A DNA stretch of 64,000 nt, taken from NCBI GenBank assembly GCA_045563055.1, contig JBJKUR010000006.1:1-64000 (forward strand), given 5' to 3'. Each line of letters opens with the position of its first letter. Position 1 is the first letter of the stretch. Below, piece by piece: positions 52,876-61,244 of this stretch. The notes below the pieces were generated by a model, which searched no databases, was not told the origin of the DNA, and worked only from the letters and a program-made list of their open reading frames with translations. This DNA is from Methylaequor sp045563055. Lineage in GTDB: Bacteria; Pseudomonadota; Alphaproteobacteria; Methylaequorales; Methylaequoraceae. Position numbers and translations under genes: made by a program.

Positions 52876-53301
52876 TCATCCCTGCTTCCAAGGCAACGAA
52901 GCTTTTTTCCAGCCATCAACATTTCCTCTATGACCATTAGAATCGTGAACACCCTCAAAACCCTCTGATAAGTTAAAACAGCTTTTATAACCATGGTTAG
53001 TCAAAAACTCTGCTGCTGACCTAGATCTAGCACCCGATCTACATAATAAAATTATCTTTGTCTCCTTGGAAACCCCAGAATCACTGATTTCCTGGAAAAA
53101 ACCACCGTTCTTTTCCATATGAGGAAGGGTTTGCCACTCAATGAAAAGAGCTTTTTTGTCTATCTGAGCTAAATCTGGAACACCAACAAAATTCCACTCT
53201 GCCGAGGTTCTGCAGTCTACCAATTGGCAATTAGAATCATTTTTAAGGAGCTCCCATGCCTCTTTGGGGCTTACATCACCAGCGTAATCTAAATCAGTCA
53301 T
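52876..53301 (-). CDS. Rhodanese-like domain protein
   Basis: A 141-residue single rhodanese domain: 'LVDCRTSAEWNFVGVPDL', the active-site loop 'LLCRSGARSRSAAEFLTNHG' with the persulfide cysteine, and C-terminal 'LSEGFEGVHDSNGHRGNVDG', 'WKKASLPWKQ'. It moves sulfane sulfur or acts as a structural module; substrate unknown. The stop lies ten bases before the dnaA start, so its transcript may extend into dnaA. Confidence 0.92.
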   Translation of the reverse strand: MTDLDYAGDVSPKEAWELLKNDSNCQLVDCRTSAEWNFVGVPDLAQIDKKALFIEWQTLPHMEKNGGFFQEISDSGVSKETKIILLCRSGARSRSAAEFLTNHGYKSCFNLSEGFEGVHDSNGHRGNVDGWKKASLPWKQG

Positions 53302-53363
53302 ATTTTTCCAGTCTTAAAGATTAACCAATAAAAAATTGCGAATCAATAACGGAAAAAAAAAAA

Positions 53364-53627
53364 TTAATTTGATAGCTTAACTTTCTTAGACAATCGTGAA
53401 ATAATCCTTGATGCTGTATTACTTTTAAAGACACCTCTAGACACGGATTTAGCTAATTCAGACTCAACAACTAGAAATTCTTTGCTGACTTCTTCCTTTT
53501 TTTTGCCCAATGATAATGAGTGCACCTTCTTTATGCTACTTTTTATCTTAGATTTTCTAAGCTTATTAATTTCAGCACGTTTTATGTTCTGAATTATCCT
53601 TTTTTTTGCAGATTTAATATTAGCCAT
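53364..53627 (-). CDS. rpsT: 30S ribosomal protein S20
   Basis: An 87-residue, very basic 16S-binding protein: 'ANIKSAKKRIIQNIKRAEIN' and 'GVFKSNTASRIISRLSKKV' are the S20 signatures. rpsT upstream of dnaA is the common alphaproteobacterial arrangement; here a rhodanese gene lies between them. Confidence 0.96.
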   Translation of the reverse strand: MANIKSAKKRIIQNIKRAEINKLRKSKIKSSIKKVHSLSLGKKKEEVSKEFLVVESELAKSVSRGVFKSNTASRIISRLSKKVKLSN

Positions 53628-53679
53628 AATAATGCTGTTTTATACTTTTCTTAGTTATTCAGGTCAAGAATTAAATGTT

Positions 53680-54036
53680 TTATTTGGAAGGATAAATATT
53701 AAAAATTACTGAGGTTCTTTTACCTTTTTCAGAAAACTTTATTTCAAGCTCCTCATCTCCTCTTTTAAACAAAAAAGGTCCAATATTTTCCCAACCCAGA
53801 TTTGGGAGTATTGATTCATAAAAATCCATTATTTCAAATTTCTTATAATCCCCAGTTATTTCTGATGAAACATATCTTCCTTCAGATTTATCAAAAAGCA
53901 CTAAGGAATCTTCTACGTAAAGCATATCTTTAAATATTGGGATATCTTCAATTCCATTTATATATCTTGCAGACTGCAACAAAGCAGGGGAGAGAAAAAA
54001 TACAATCATAAAAACGAAAAATCTCATAATTGACAA
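53680..54036 (-). CDS. Exported protein of unknown function (118 aa)
   Basis: Family not recognised. A signal peptide (about 1-23, 'FFVFMIVFFLSPALLQSA') precedes a roughly 95-residue mature domain: 'PIFKDMLYVEDSLVLFDKSE', 'EIMDFYESILPNLGW' and 'FKRGDEELEIKF'. The alternating pattern suggests a small beta-rich periplasmic domain. It overlaps the 3' end of mutM by 13 bases and lies upstream of rpsT. Some alphaproteobacteria have a similar unknown gene at this place. Confidence 0.75.
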   Translation of the reverse strand: MSIMRFFVFMIVFFLSPALLQSARYINGIEDIPIFKDMLYVEDSLVLFDKSEGRYVSSEITGDYKKFEIMDFYESILPNLGWENIGPFLFKRGDEELEIKFSEKGKRTSVIFNIYPSK

Positions 54037-54842
54037 GAACTACAGAAGAAAGTTGATCTTCCAGATTGAACTATTTTTTTCACTTTCTTCCCTCCTTCAC
54101 ATCTGTAACAATTAAAGTTTTCTCTTCCATATACTTTAAGGACATTTTTAAAGTATCCAATTTTTTCATCTGAAACAACAAAGTTTTTAATTGTTGTGCC
54201 ACCAAGCTTAATGGCTTTTTTTAACACTTTTTTTGTAGATGAAACTATTTTATTCATTTCATTTTCTCTCAATGAACCTACATCTCTTGTCGGCGCAATT
54301 TCGGCGGCATACAATATTTCAGAGCAGTAAATATTTCCTAGGCCAGCTACAAAGCTTTGATTCATTAAAAGGTTTTTAATATTCGTTTTCCTTTTAGAAT
54401 ATCTCATAAAATGTTTTAAATTGTAATCTGGACCGAGCGGTTCAGGACCTAAATGCTTTAAATGAGCAGATTGACAAATTTTATCTTTCTCATAAATTTT
54501 CACAAAACCAAATTTTCTTATATCATTAAAAATTAAAAAACTCTTTTCAAAATTAAAAATTATATGATCGTGTTTTCTTTTCTCTCTAATTCTTTGTATT
54601 CTAAATGAGCCTGTCATGCCTAGATGACACAACAAACTAAAATTATTTTTGTATAAAAATATTAAATACTTACCTCTTCTTAATATATTTGTTATTGTAA
54701 CATTGCGTAATTTGGATTCAATTTTTGTTGAGACTTTGAAACGCAAATTTTTGTTTTCAATTTTTATAGATAATGTTTTCTTTTTGACAACATTATCTCT
54801 CAAAAATGTTTTGACAGTTTCTACTTCAGGAAGTTCCGGCAT
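54024..54842 (-). CDS. mutM: Formamidopyrimidine-DNA glycosylase
   Basis: Removes 8-oxoguanine and Fapy lesions. From ATG 54842-54840 the 272 residues begin 'MPELPEVETVKTFL', with the catalytic proline 2 and glutamate 3 correctly exposed; the longer frame to 54887 would bury them. The C-terminal zinc finger is 'CYRCEGGKKV...STFFCSSC'. The ATG overlaps the divergent ubiE ATG within CATG. Confidence 0.97.
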   Translation of the reverse strand: MPELPEVETVKTFLRDNVVKKKTLSIKIENKNLRFKVSTKIESKLRNVTITNILRRGKYLIFLYKNNFSLLCHLGMTGSFRIQRIREKRKHDHIIFNFEKSFLIFNDIRKFGFVKIYEKDKICQSAHLKHLGPEPLGPDYNLKHFMRYSKRKTNIKNLLMNQSFVAGLGNIYCSEILYAAEIAPTRDVGSLRENEMNKIVSSTKKVLKKAIKLGGTTIKNFVVSDEKIGYFKNVLKVYGRENFNCYRCEGGKKVKKIVQSGRSTFFCSSCQL

Positions 54843-55560
54843 GATACCAAGATTACAAAAAAAACATAAAGCGTCAAACAAACTCAAAAAACAATTACTA
54901 GTTGAGAGAATATTTTCTAAAATATCATCTAAATATGATTTTATGAACGATCTTATGAGTTTTGGACTTCATAGACAATGGAAAGAAGAATTTGTAAATC
55001 TGATGGAAATTAAAAATAATTACATGGTGTTAGATTTGGCTAGTGGTTCAGGAGATATCATAAAACTTATCTTAAACAAATATAATTGTGATTGCATTGG
55101 CTTTGATTCAAGCTCTGAAATGCTTGATGAAGCCAGAAAAAAAATAAAATGTAATCAGGTTTCTTTTGTAAATGGCAGAGCAGAAGCTATCCCTTTTCAT
55201 GACTCTAGTTTTGACACGATAACTGTAAGTTTTGGTCTCAGAAATTTTTCAGATATTGACTTATCACTTAAAGAAATTAAACGTGTTCTCAAAAAAAATA
55301 AAAAGTTTTATTGTTTAGAATTTAGCGAAATAAACAACTTGGTTTTTAGAAAAATCTTTAATTTATATAGCAAAATCATCCCTATTTACGGTGAAATTAT
55401 ATTGAATAATAAAGAAGCGTATAACTACCTGATTGAGAGTATAAAGATGTTCCCTGCTCAAATTGAACTTACTAATAAATTATTAGATGTTGGATTTAAA
55501 AATGTTGAAGTAATTGATATTTTAGATGGCATTGCATCAATTCATATAGCTGAATCATGA
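54841..55560 (+). CDS. ubiE: Ubiquinone/menaquinone biosynthesis C-methyltransferase UbiE
   Basis: A 239-residue SAM methyltransferase: 'RIFSKISSKYDFMNDLMSFG', 'LHRQWKEEFV', motif I 'VLDLASGSGDIIKL', 'FGLRNFSDIDLSLKEI' and 'CLEFSEI'. The start at 54841 gives a normal N-terminus; the frame open to 54649 is antisense to mutM and not UbiE-like. It overlaps coaBC by four bases. ubiB, usual between the two in alphaproteobacteria, is absent. Confidence 0.95.
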   Translation: MIPRLQKKHKASNKLKKQLLVERIFSKISSKYDFMNDLMSFGLHRQWKEEFVNLMEIKNNYMVLDLASGSGDIIKLILNKYNCDCIGFDSSSEMLDEARKKIKCNQVSFVNGRAEAIPFHDSSFDTITVSFGLRNFSDIDLSLKEIKRVLKKNKKFYCLEFSEINNLVFRKIFNLYSKIIPIYGEIILNNKEAYNYLIESIKMFPAQIELTNKLLDVGFKNVEVIDILDGIASIHIAES

Positions 55561-56765
55561 CAAATCTCACAAACAAGAAAATACTTATTATTGTAACAGG
55601 TGGAATTGCTAGTTATAAATCTCTTGATCTTATAAGAAGACTCCAAGAAAATGGTGCGAATCTGGAATGTATATTAACAGAAAATGCGAAAAAATTCGTC
55701 AATGAAATAACATTCGAGAGCTTATTAGGTAAAAAAATTCATTCTAATCTTTTCTCTCTTACTGAGGAAAAGGAAATGAGTCATATTAAATTAGCTAATA
55801 ATGTTGATTTAATTTTGATAATTCCATGCACTGCAAACTTCCTTGCAAAAATGGCAAACGGCATTGCTGATGATTTAGCTTCTAATATTTTGCTAGCATC
55901 AGATAAAATAAAAGTTATTGCTCCAGCCATGAATTCTAGCATGTGGATGAATGAAGCTGTTAAAAAAAATATAAACTCCTTAAAAAAAATGGGTGTCAAA
56001 ATTTTATTCCCTGAAAAAGGAAGGATGGCATGCGGAACTACCGGCTCTGGAAAACTTATGAATGTAGAAAATATTAATCAAAACCTTGATATTATTTTGT
56101 CTCCTAGATCTTTATCAAAGATAAAGGTGATAGTAAGTGCTGGCCCCTCAGAAGAACAAATAGATTCTGTAAGGTTTTTGAGTAACTACTCTTCGGGTAA
56201 GCAGGGATACGAAATTGCAAAATCTCTCGCTTCATTGGGGGCTAATACAACTTTGATAACAGGAAAAACAAATTTAGAAAAACCAGCCAATGTAAAAGTC
56301 GTAAATGTTACAAGTGCTGAGAATTTTCACTCCAAAATATTACTCCATTTACCATGCGATGTTTTTATTTCAGCGGCTGCAATTTCAGATTGGAAGGTAA
56401 AAAAAATTTCAAATAAAAAATTAAAAAAAGGAAGGAGTTCCGAATTTTCAATTAAATTTACTCAAAATATTGATGTGCTCAAGGCGATATCTTGTCACAA
56501 GAAAAGACCCAGATTAGTTATTGGTTTTTCAGCCGAAACATCAAACCTTATTAAAAATTCAAGGTCAAAACTTAAAGATAAAGGATGTGATTGGATCGTT
56601 GCAAATTGTGTAAAAGATGGCGTGGTATTTGGATCTGCACATAATAAAATTTCATTAATATCAAATAATAAAACTGAAAATTGGCCAAAAATGAAAAAGT
56701 CAGATGTGGCAAAAAAAATTTCAAAAAAAATTGTTAATTTTTTTAAAAAAAATAAATTAGTATAA
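55557..56765 (+). CDS. coaBC: Bifunctional phosphopantothenoylcysteine decarboxylase / phosphopantothenate-cysteine ligase
   Basis: Two successive coenzyme A steps. 402 residues. CoaC, the N-terminal flavoprotein, has 'VTGGIASYKSLDLIRRLQ', 'APAMNSSMWMNEAV' and the active cysteine in 'GRMACGTTGSGKL'. CoaB has 'VIVSAGPSEEQIDSVRFLSN', 'SSGKQGYEIA', 'ISAAAISDWK' and 'VIGFSAET'. The last base of its stop is the first base of the dut start. Confidence 0.96.
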   Translation: MTNLTNKKILIIVTGGIASYKSLDLIRRLQENGANLECILTENAKKFVNEITFESLLGKKIHSNLFSLTEEKEMSHIKLANNVDLILIIPCTANFLAKMANGIADDLASNILLASDKIKVIAPAMNSSMWMNEAVKKNINSLKKMGVKILFPEKGRMACGTTGSGKLMNVENINQNLDIILSPRSLSKIKVIVSAGPSEEQIDSVRFLSNYSSGKQGYEIAKSLASLGANTTLITGKTNLEKPANVKVVNVTSAENFHSKILLHLPCDVFISAAAISDWKVKKISNKKLKKGRSSEFSIKFTQNIDVLKAISCHKKRPRLVIGFSAETSNLIKNSRSKLKDKGCDWIVANCVKDGVVFGSAHNKISLISNNKTENWPKMKKSDVAKKISKKIVNFFKKNKLV

Positions 56766-57208
56766 TGGATCATATTTTCTTTAAAAATTTAAAAAATGGC
56801 AAGGACCTATACCAAATTAGAAAAGCTACATCTGGTAGTGCTGGATTTGACTTAATTGCTGCAATATATAATGAGGTAAAAATTAACCCTGGAAAAACAG
56901 AATTAATTCCTTGTGGGTTTTCACTGCAAATGCCAGAAGGCATCGAGGCGCAGGTGAGGCCAAGATCAGGAATAGCTCTCAAAAATTCTGTTACAGTTTT
57001 GAATTCACCAGGTACGATCGATGCAGACTATAGAGGTGAGGTTTGTGTAATTTTAATAAATCATGGTACAGAGAAATTTTTAATATCTAGAGGCATGAGA
57101 ATAGCCCAAATAGTCTTTGCCAAACTTCCTGTGGTTCAATTGAAAGAAAGTGATGAATTAAATCAAACAAAAAGAGGTAGTGGTGGATTTGGCTCGACAG
57201 GAGTTTAG
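56765..57208 (+). CDS. dut: Deoxyuridine 5'-triphosphate nucleotidohydrolase
   Basis: A 147-residue trimeric dUTPase: motif I 'SGSAGFDLIAA', motif III 'RSGIALKNSVTVLNSPGTID', 'DYRGEVCVILINHG', 'RIAQIVFAKL' and the C-terminal P-loop-like 'RGSGGFGSTGV'. Removes dUTP from the nucleotide pool. All five motifs are intact. Confidence 0.97.
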   Translation: MDHIFFKNLKNGKDLYQIRKATSGSAGFDLIAAIYNEVKINPGKTELIPCGFSLQMPEGIEAQVRPRSGIALKNSVTVLNSPGTIDADYRGEVCVILINHGTEKFLISRGMRIAQIVFAKLPVVQLKESDELNQTKRGSGGFGSTGV

Positions 57209-57213
57209 GATTA

Positions 57214-57657
57214 ATGTTTAGAATTCAAAAAAAAGTAATTTATGCTATTGAAGCTGTAATTGATATAGCCTTGAACTCTGGCCCGGGTCTTGTTCAAAAT
57301 GAGGATGTAGCAAAAAGACAAGGCATTCCTAAAAGATATTTAGAGCAAACACTTCAGATTCTTGTGAGAAATAAAATCCTTGTTGGATCAAGAGGGCCAA
57401 GGGGTGGCTATAGCTTGGCAAAAGAAAGGAGAAAAATTAGTATTTCAGAAATCATCAAATCAGTCTCTAAGGATGATAAAAAAAACATGAGTTATAATTC
57501 TGATATTTCACAAAAAATAATAATTCCTCTAATAAAAAATTCGACTAATGAGTGTTTCAAAAAATTTAATTCGATTACCATTGAAGAAATTTGTAAAATT
57601 GCAAAAAATAAAAATATTCAGAAAAATAAACCCAAGAAAGTTGATTTTGTTATCTAA
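57214..57657 (+). CDS. Rrf2-family transcriptional regulator, CymR-like
   Basis: A 147-residue winged-helix regulator: 'VIYAIEAVIDIALNSG', the recognition region 'IPKRYLEQTLQILVRNKI' and the wing 'VGSRGPRGGYSLAKE'. The three clustered cysteines that hold the Fe-S cluster in IscR/NsrR are absent; only C114 and C127 exist, far apart. Lying directly before cysK, it may be a cysteine or O-acetylserine regulator like CymR of Gram-positives. The function is inferred from context only. Confidence 0.87.
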   Translation: MFRIQKKVIYAIEAVIDIALNSGPGLVQNEDVAKRQGIPKRYLEQTLQILVRNKILVGSRGPRGGYSLAKERRKISISEIIKSVSKDDKKNMSYNSDISQKIIIPLIKNSTNECFKKFNSITIEEICKIAKNKNIQKNKPKKVDFVI

Positions 57658-58612
57658 AAGAAATTCCAAAATTTTTAATTCTATAGATGAGACCATAGGA
57701 AATACACCTATGGTTAATTTATGTAGATTGAAGCAAAAACTTAACTTGAATGGAAATATTATTGCTAAATTAGAGTCTTTTAACCCCTTAGGTTCCGTTA
57801 AAGATAGAATAGGGCTGGCTATGATTAACAACGCTGAAGAAAAGAAATTAATTAATCCTAAAAGTACTATTATTGAAGCCACCTCAGGAAATACTGGAAT
57901 TGCCTTAGCATTTATTTGTGCAAGCAGAGGTTATAAATTAATCTTAACAATGCCGGATAGTATGTCCGTTGAAAGGAAGAAGATGTTGAAATTTTTTGGT
58001 GCTGAATTAATTCTTACTCCAAAAAAGCTTGGAATGAAAGGAGCCATGCAAAAAGCATTAGAAGTTAAAAAAAAGATATCTGATAGTATTATTCTTAATC
58101 AATTTGAAAATGAAGCAAACCCAGAAATACATTTTCAGACTACAGCAGAAGAAATCTGGTCATCATGTCATGGAAAAATTGACTGTTTTATATCTGGTGT
58201 TGGAACTGGAGGAACAATTACTGGAGTAGGAAAGTATCTGAAGAATAAAAAAAAAGACATCGTAATAGTTGCTGTTGAACCGGAGGATTCAGCAGTTATA
58301 AGTGGATTGCCCCCTGGTCAACATCTTATACAGGGAATCGGGGCCGGTTTTGTCCCAAAAAATCTAGATTTGAAAATCGTAGATAAGGTTTTATCAATTA
58401 GCAATAATTCCGCCTTTTCATATGCAAGAATGTTGGCACGATTAGAGGGTATTGCTGGTGGTATTTCTTCAGGAGCAGTTCTAGCTGCTGCAATCGAGAT
58501 GAATGAAGATAAATCAATGACAGGAAAAAATACAGTTATTATTTTACCGTCTTTTGCTGAGAGATATCTGTCAACGCCATTATTCTCGGAGATGTCAGAT
58601 GAAAAAAATTGA
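57641..58612 (+). CDS. cysK: Cysteine synthase A
   Basis: O-acetylserine sulfhydrylase. The PLP lysine is in 'SFNPLGSVKDRIGLAMI', with substrate loop 'EATSGNTGIALAF', 'GVGTGGTITGVGKYL' and 'EGIAGGISSGAVLAA'. The frame is open to an ATG at 57548, but that would overlap rrf2 by 110 bases. TTG at 57641 or 57647 gives a usual start before 'IDETIGNTPMV'. I chose 57641 (323 residues). It overlaps moeB by 14 bases. Confidence 0.9.
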   Translation: MILLSKRNSKIFNSIDETIGNTPMVNLCRLKQKLNLNGNIIAKLESFNPLGSVKDRIGLAMINNAEEKKLINPKSTIIEATSGNTGIALAFICASRGYKLILTMPDSMSVERKKMLKFFGAELILTPKKLGMKGAMQKALEVKKKISDSIILNQFENEANPEIHFQTTAEEIWSSCHGKIDCFISGVGTGGTITGVGKYLKNKKKDIVIVAVEPEDSAVISGLPPGQHLIQGIGAGFVPKNLDLKIVDKVLSISNNSAFSYARMLARLEGIAGGISSGAVLAAAIEMNEDKSMTGKNTVIILPSFAERYLSTPLFSEMSDEKN

Positions 58613-59354
58613 CGACTTTAATCTTGAAAAATATTCTCGACAAATAATTATTAATGAGGTTGGAGAAAACGGTCAATTAAAAATCATAAATTCTAAAATA
58701 GCAATAGTTGGTTGTGGAGGTTTAGGTACATCTGCTGCTCAATATTTATCAATGAGTGGAGTGGGTCATTTTTATTTGATTGACGATGACACAATAGATT
58801 TGAGTAATTTAAATCGACAGACACTATTTACAGAGAAAGATATTGGGAAAAGTAAGTCTAAGACATTATCAGAAAAATTAAAAAAGGTTAATAGTTCAGC
58901 AAAAATATCATTCCAAAATAAAAAACTCACATCTAAAACCATTAGCTCTTATTTAGATAGTTATGAGGTGATCTTAGATTGTACTGATAACTTTGAATCA
59001 AGAATATTAATCAACGAATATTGTCACAATTACAAAAAAATTCTTATTTCATCAGCACTTCAGAGTTTTGATATTCAAGCGTTTATCTTTGCCTCGTGGA
59101 AAGAAGATAATAATCCTTGCTATAAGTGCTTATTTCCAAATATCTCAGGGGATTTATATAATAGTTGCAATGAAATGGGCATACTCTCTTCTACAGCAGG
59201 TATAGGTGGGTTAATCCAAGCAAATTTAGCGCTTAATTATATTCTCGGACTGAAGGTTGACTTCAAAGAGTTGTTATTATTTGACTGCATGAATTTTAAC
59301 TTAAAGAAAATTAGGATCAACAAAGACAAAAAATGTAAAACTTGTAATAAATAA
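58599..59354 (+). CDS. moeB: MoeB/ThiF-family adenylyltransferase
   Basis: A 251-residue E1-like enzyme that adenylates the C-terminus of a sulfur-carrier protein (MoaD or ThiS). It has 'YSRQIIINEVGENGQLKI', nucleotide motif 'VGCGGLGTSAAQYL', 'DLSNLNRQTLF', and the zinc cysteine pairs 'CYKCLF' and 'CKTC'. ATG 58599 gives the family N-terminus; the longer frame inside cysK does not. The rhodanese domain of some homologs is absent. No moa or thi genes are adjacent. Confidence 0.92.
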   Translation: MKKIDDFNLEKYSRQIIINEVGENGQLKIINSKIAIVGCGGLGTSAAQYLSMSGVGHFYLIDDDTIDLSNLNRQTLFTEKDIGKSKSKTLSEKLKKVNSSAKISFQNKKLTSKTISSYLDSYEVILDCTDNFESRILINEYCHNYKKILISSALQSFDIQAFIFASWKEDNNPCYKCLFPNISGDLYNSCNEMGILSSTAGIGGLIQANLALNYILGLKVDFKELLLFDCMNFNLKKIRINKDKKCKTCNK

Positions 59355-59360
59355 TTTATA

Positions 59361-60347
59361 TCAATCATAATTGAGTTTATTGATTAAATCTGGTGGTGAC
59401 TTACCTTGTGAAAAAAAACTAATATTTTTTATAACCCTCTCTCCCATGGAAATTCTGCTTTCTAGAGTAGCAGAACTTATATGAGGCAATAGAACAACAT
59501 TTTCTGATTCAAGAAGTTTTGGAGTTATTTGTGGTTCATGTTCAAAAACATCTAATCCTGCTCCTCCAATCTTCTTCTGAAACAATAGATTTGCGATTGC
59601 CTGTTCATCAATAATTTCTCCTCGAGAAGTATTTATAACAATCGAATTTTTCTTCAAAAGCTTTAATCTTTTCCTAGATAATAAATGGAAGGTTTCAGGT
59701 GTGTAAGGACAGTGAATTGTAACTATGTCTGATTTTAAAATCATTGAGTCCAAGTTATCAAAGTATGTTGCTTTTAGTTGTCGTTCTAGTTTGGAGCTCA
59801 GTCTTTTCCGATTATGATAATATATATCTACACCCAGAACATTTAATCTTTTAGCAACAGCAGAACCAATCCTTCCCATACCGATGATTCCAACTCTTTT
59901 TCCTCTAATTCTATGACCCATTGTTTCGCTCGGCCCCCAACCAGACCACTTACCCAAAATTATTTTTTTTTGTGACTCAACAACTTTTCTAGTTATCATT
60001 AAAATTAAGGTTAAAACAAGATCAGCAGTATCCTCAGTCAACACATCAGGAGTATTGGTAACTAATACATTTTGTTCTTTAGCTGTTATAAGATCTAAAT
60101 TATCTACGCCATTTCCAAAGTTAGCAATAAGTTTCAGATTTTTTCCAGCTTTAATAATGGAGCCATCTATCGTATCACTAACACAAGGAATAAGTACGTC
60201 CACATTTCTAATTTTCTTTTTAAGCTCATTATATGATAACTTCTTGTCAGTCTTATTAAAGATCACTTTGTAAGATTCATTTAATTTTTTTTCTATCTTT
60301 TCTGGTAATTTTCTAGTAATCAGAAGAATGAGATTTTTAAATTTCAT
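59361..60347 (-). CDS. D-2-hydroxyacid dehydrogenase, glyoxylate reductase-like
   Basis: A 328-residue NAD(P)H-dependent dehydrogenase: 'ANFGNGVDNLDLITAKEQNV', 'VTNTPDVLTEDTADLVLTL', Rossmann 'GIIGMGRIGSAVAKRL' with HNRK afterwards (NADP preference), catalytic Arg in 'VINTSRGEIIDE' and the His in 'LLPHISSATLESR'. The pattern resembles GyaR of alphaproteobacteria. Its 5' end overlaps the divergent SH3 gene by 20 bases. Confidence 0.9.
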   Translation of the reverse strand: MKFKNLILLITRKLPEKIEKKLNESYKVIFNKTDKKLSYNELKKKIRNVDVLIPCVSDTIDGSIIKAGKNLKLIANFGNGVDNLDLITAKEQNVLVTNTPDVLTEDTADLVLTLILMITRKVVESQKKIILGKWSGWGPSETMGHRIRGKRVGIIGMGRIGSAVAKRLNVLGVDIYYHNRKRLSSKLERQLKATYFDNLDSMILKSDIVTIHCPYTPETFHLLSRKRLKLLKKNSIVINTSRGEIIDEQAIANLLFQKKIGGAGLDVFEHEPQITPKLLESENVVLLPHISSATLESRISMGERVIKNISFFSQGKSPPDLINKLNYD

Positions 60348-60801
60348 AAAAGTTCATAGTATAATTTTATTTCTGTTCTTATTTTCAAATATATCACTAA
60401 ATAGTTGCTTGGCAGGAAAAAAAAAAAAAATGTTAACTACCAAGTTTAATGAAGTTAATGTTAGAAATGGACCCGGTATTAATCATCTAAAAATATTTAA
60501 AATTTTAAAAAAAGGTTACCCACTAAATATCACAGATAATTTCGGTAATTGGATGAAAATTGTGGATGTTGATGGAAATTCTGGATGGATTTCAAACACC
60601 CAACTCTCAAATAAAAAATATATTATTGTTAATAGCAATCAAGCCTATATCTATAAATTTCCACTTAAAAATTCAAAAAAAATTGCGTTAGTTAAAGGAA
60701 AAAAAGTATTAGCATTTAACAAATGTAATGATGATTGGTGTTTTATTAATGATGAAGAAATTAAAGGTTGGGTGATGAAAAAAGGGGTATGGGGTTATTG
60801 A
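60328..60801 (+). CDS. SH3-domain exported protein or lipoprotein
   Basis: A 157-residue protein. Signal sequence 'IILFLFLFSNISLNSCLA' ends in a lipobox-like LNSC, so it may be a lipoprotein; an in-frame 14-A run (60417-60430) follows. Two bacterial SH3 repeats are visible: 'EVNVRNGPGINHLKIFKILK' with 'GNWMKIVDVDGNSGWI', and 'AYIYKFPLKNSKKIALVK' with 'DDWCFINDEEIKGWVMK'. Probably binds cell wall; role unknown. The only plausible start overlaps the divergent dehydrogenase gene. Confidence 0.87.
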   Translation: MRFLNFIKVHSIILFLFLFSNISLNSCLAGKKKKMLTTKFNEVNVRNGPGINHLKIFKILKKGYPLNITDNFGNWMKIVDVDGNSGWISNTQLSNKKYIIVNSNQAYIYKFPLKNSKKIALVKGKKVLAFNKCNDDWCFINDEEIKGWVMKKGVWGY

Positions 60802-60821
60802 AGCGAATTAAATTTCGTTGG

Positions 60822-61235
60822 TTATTCAGCAATATTAATTATAACCTCCACGGATTTTATAGACTTACCTTTTGGAATTTTAGGTAACTTTGATATTTTA
60901 ACAAGATTTGGACTTATGTCGGTTAGGGTTCCTGAGTTTTGACAAAAGAAGTGGTGATGTTCTTTAGTGTTTGTGTCATAGTAGATTTTATCACTGGAAA
61001 TCTTGACAGCTTTGATGAGCCCAATGTCCTTAAATTGATTTAAACTATTATAAATAGTAGCTAAAGATATATTTAGTTTGTTTTTATTAACTTGATGAAA
61101 AATTTGCTCAGCAGTTATATGAGCATCTCCATACTTGAAGAGAAGCTCAACCATTTTTTTTCTTTGTTTTGTGACTTTAAGTGACGATCTTTTTAGCTTG
61201 TTTATCGCGTTTTTTATAAATAAATTTTTCACCAT
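60822..61235 (-). CDS. irr: Irr-type Fur-family iron-response regulator
   Basis: A 137-residue Fur-fold regulator: 'VTKQRKKMVELLFKYGDAHI', 'TAEQIFHQV', 'SLATIYNSLNQFKDIGLI' and the histidine cluster 'EHHHFFCQ' (H93-H95). HHH before F with no CxxC pair is typical of Irr, the heme-linked repressor of iron use in alphaproteobacteria. The C-terminus 'GKSIKSVEVIINI' also matches. An N-terminal heme motif is absent. It lies nine bases after the nitronate monooxygenase gene. Confidence 0.88.
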   Translation of the reverse strand: MVKNLFIKNAINKLKRSSLKVTKQRKKMVELLFKYGDAHITAEQIFHQVNKNKLNISLATIYNSLNQFKDIGLIKAVKISSDKIYYDTNTKEHHHFFCQNSGTLTDISPNLVKISKLPKIPKGKSIKSVEVIINIAE

Positions 61236-61244
61236 AAGATTAAA

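Noticed and set aside
52866..52994. 43-codon N-terminal extension of dnaA
   Set aside because: It overlaps the end of the rhodanese gene in another frame and is unlike DnaA domain I, which begins right after the ATG at 52865.
54649..54840. 64-codon N-terminal extension of ubiE
   Set aside because: It runs antisense through mutM, does not resemble UbiE, and the ATG at 54841 gives the normal start.
57548..57640. Longer cysK start within rrf2
   Set aside because: It would overlap the regulator by 110 bases and adds a lysine-rich stretch not seen in CysK; a TTG start fits better.
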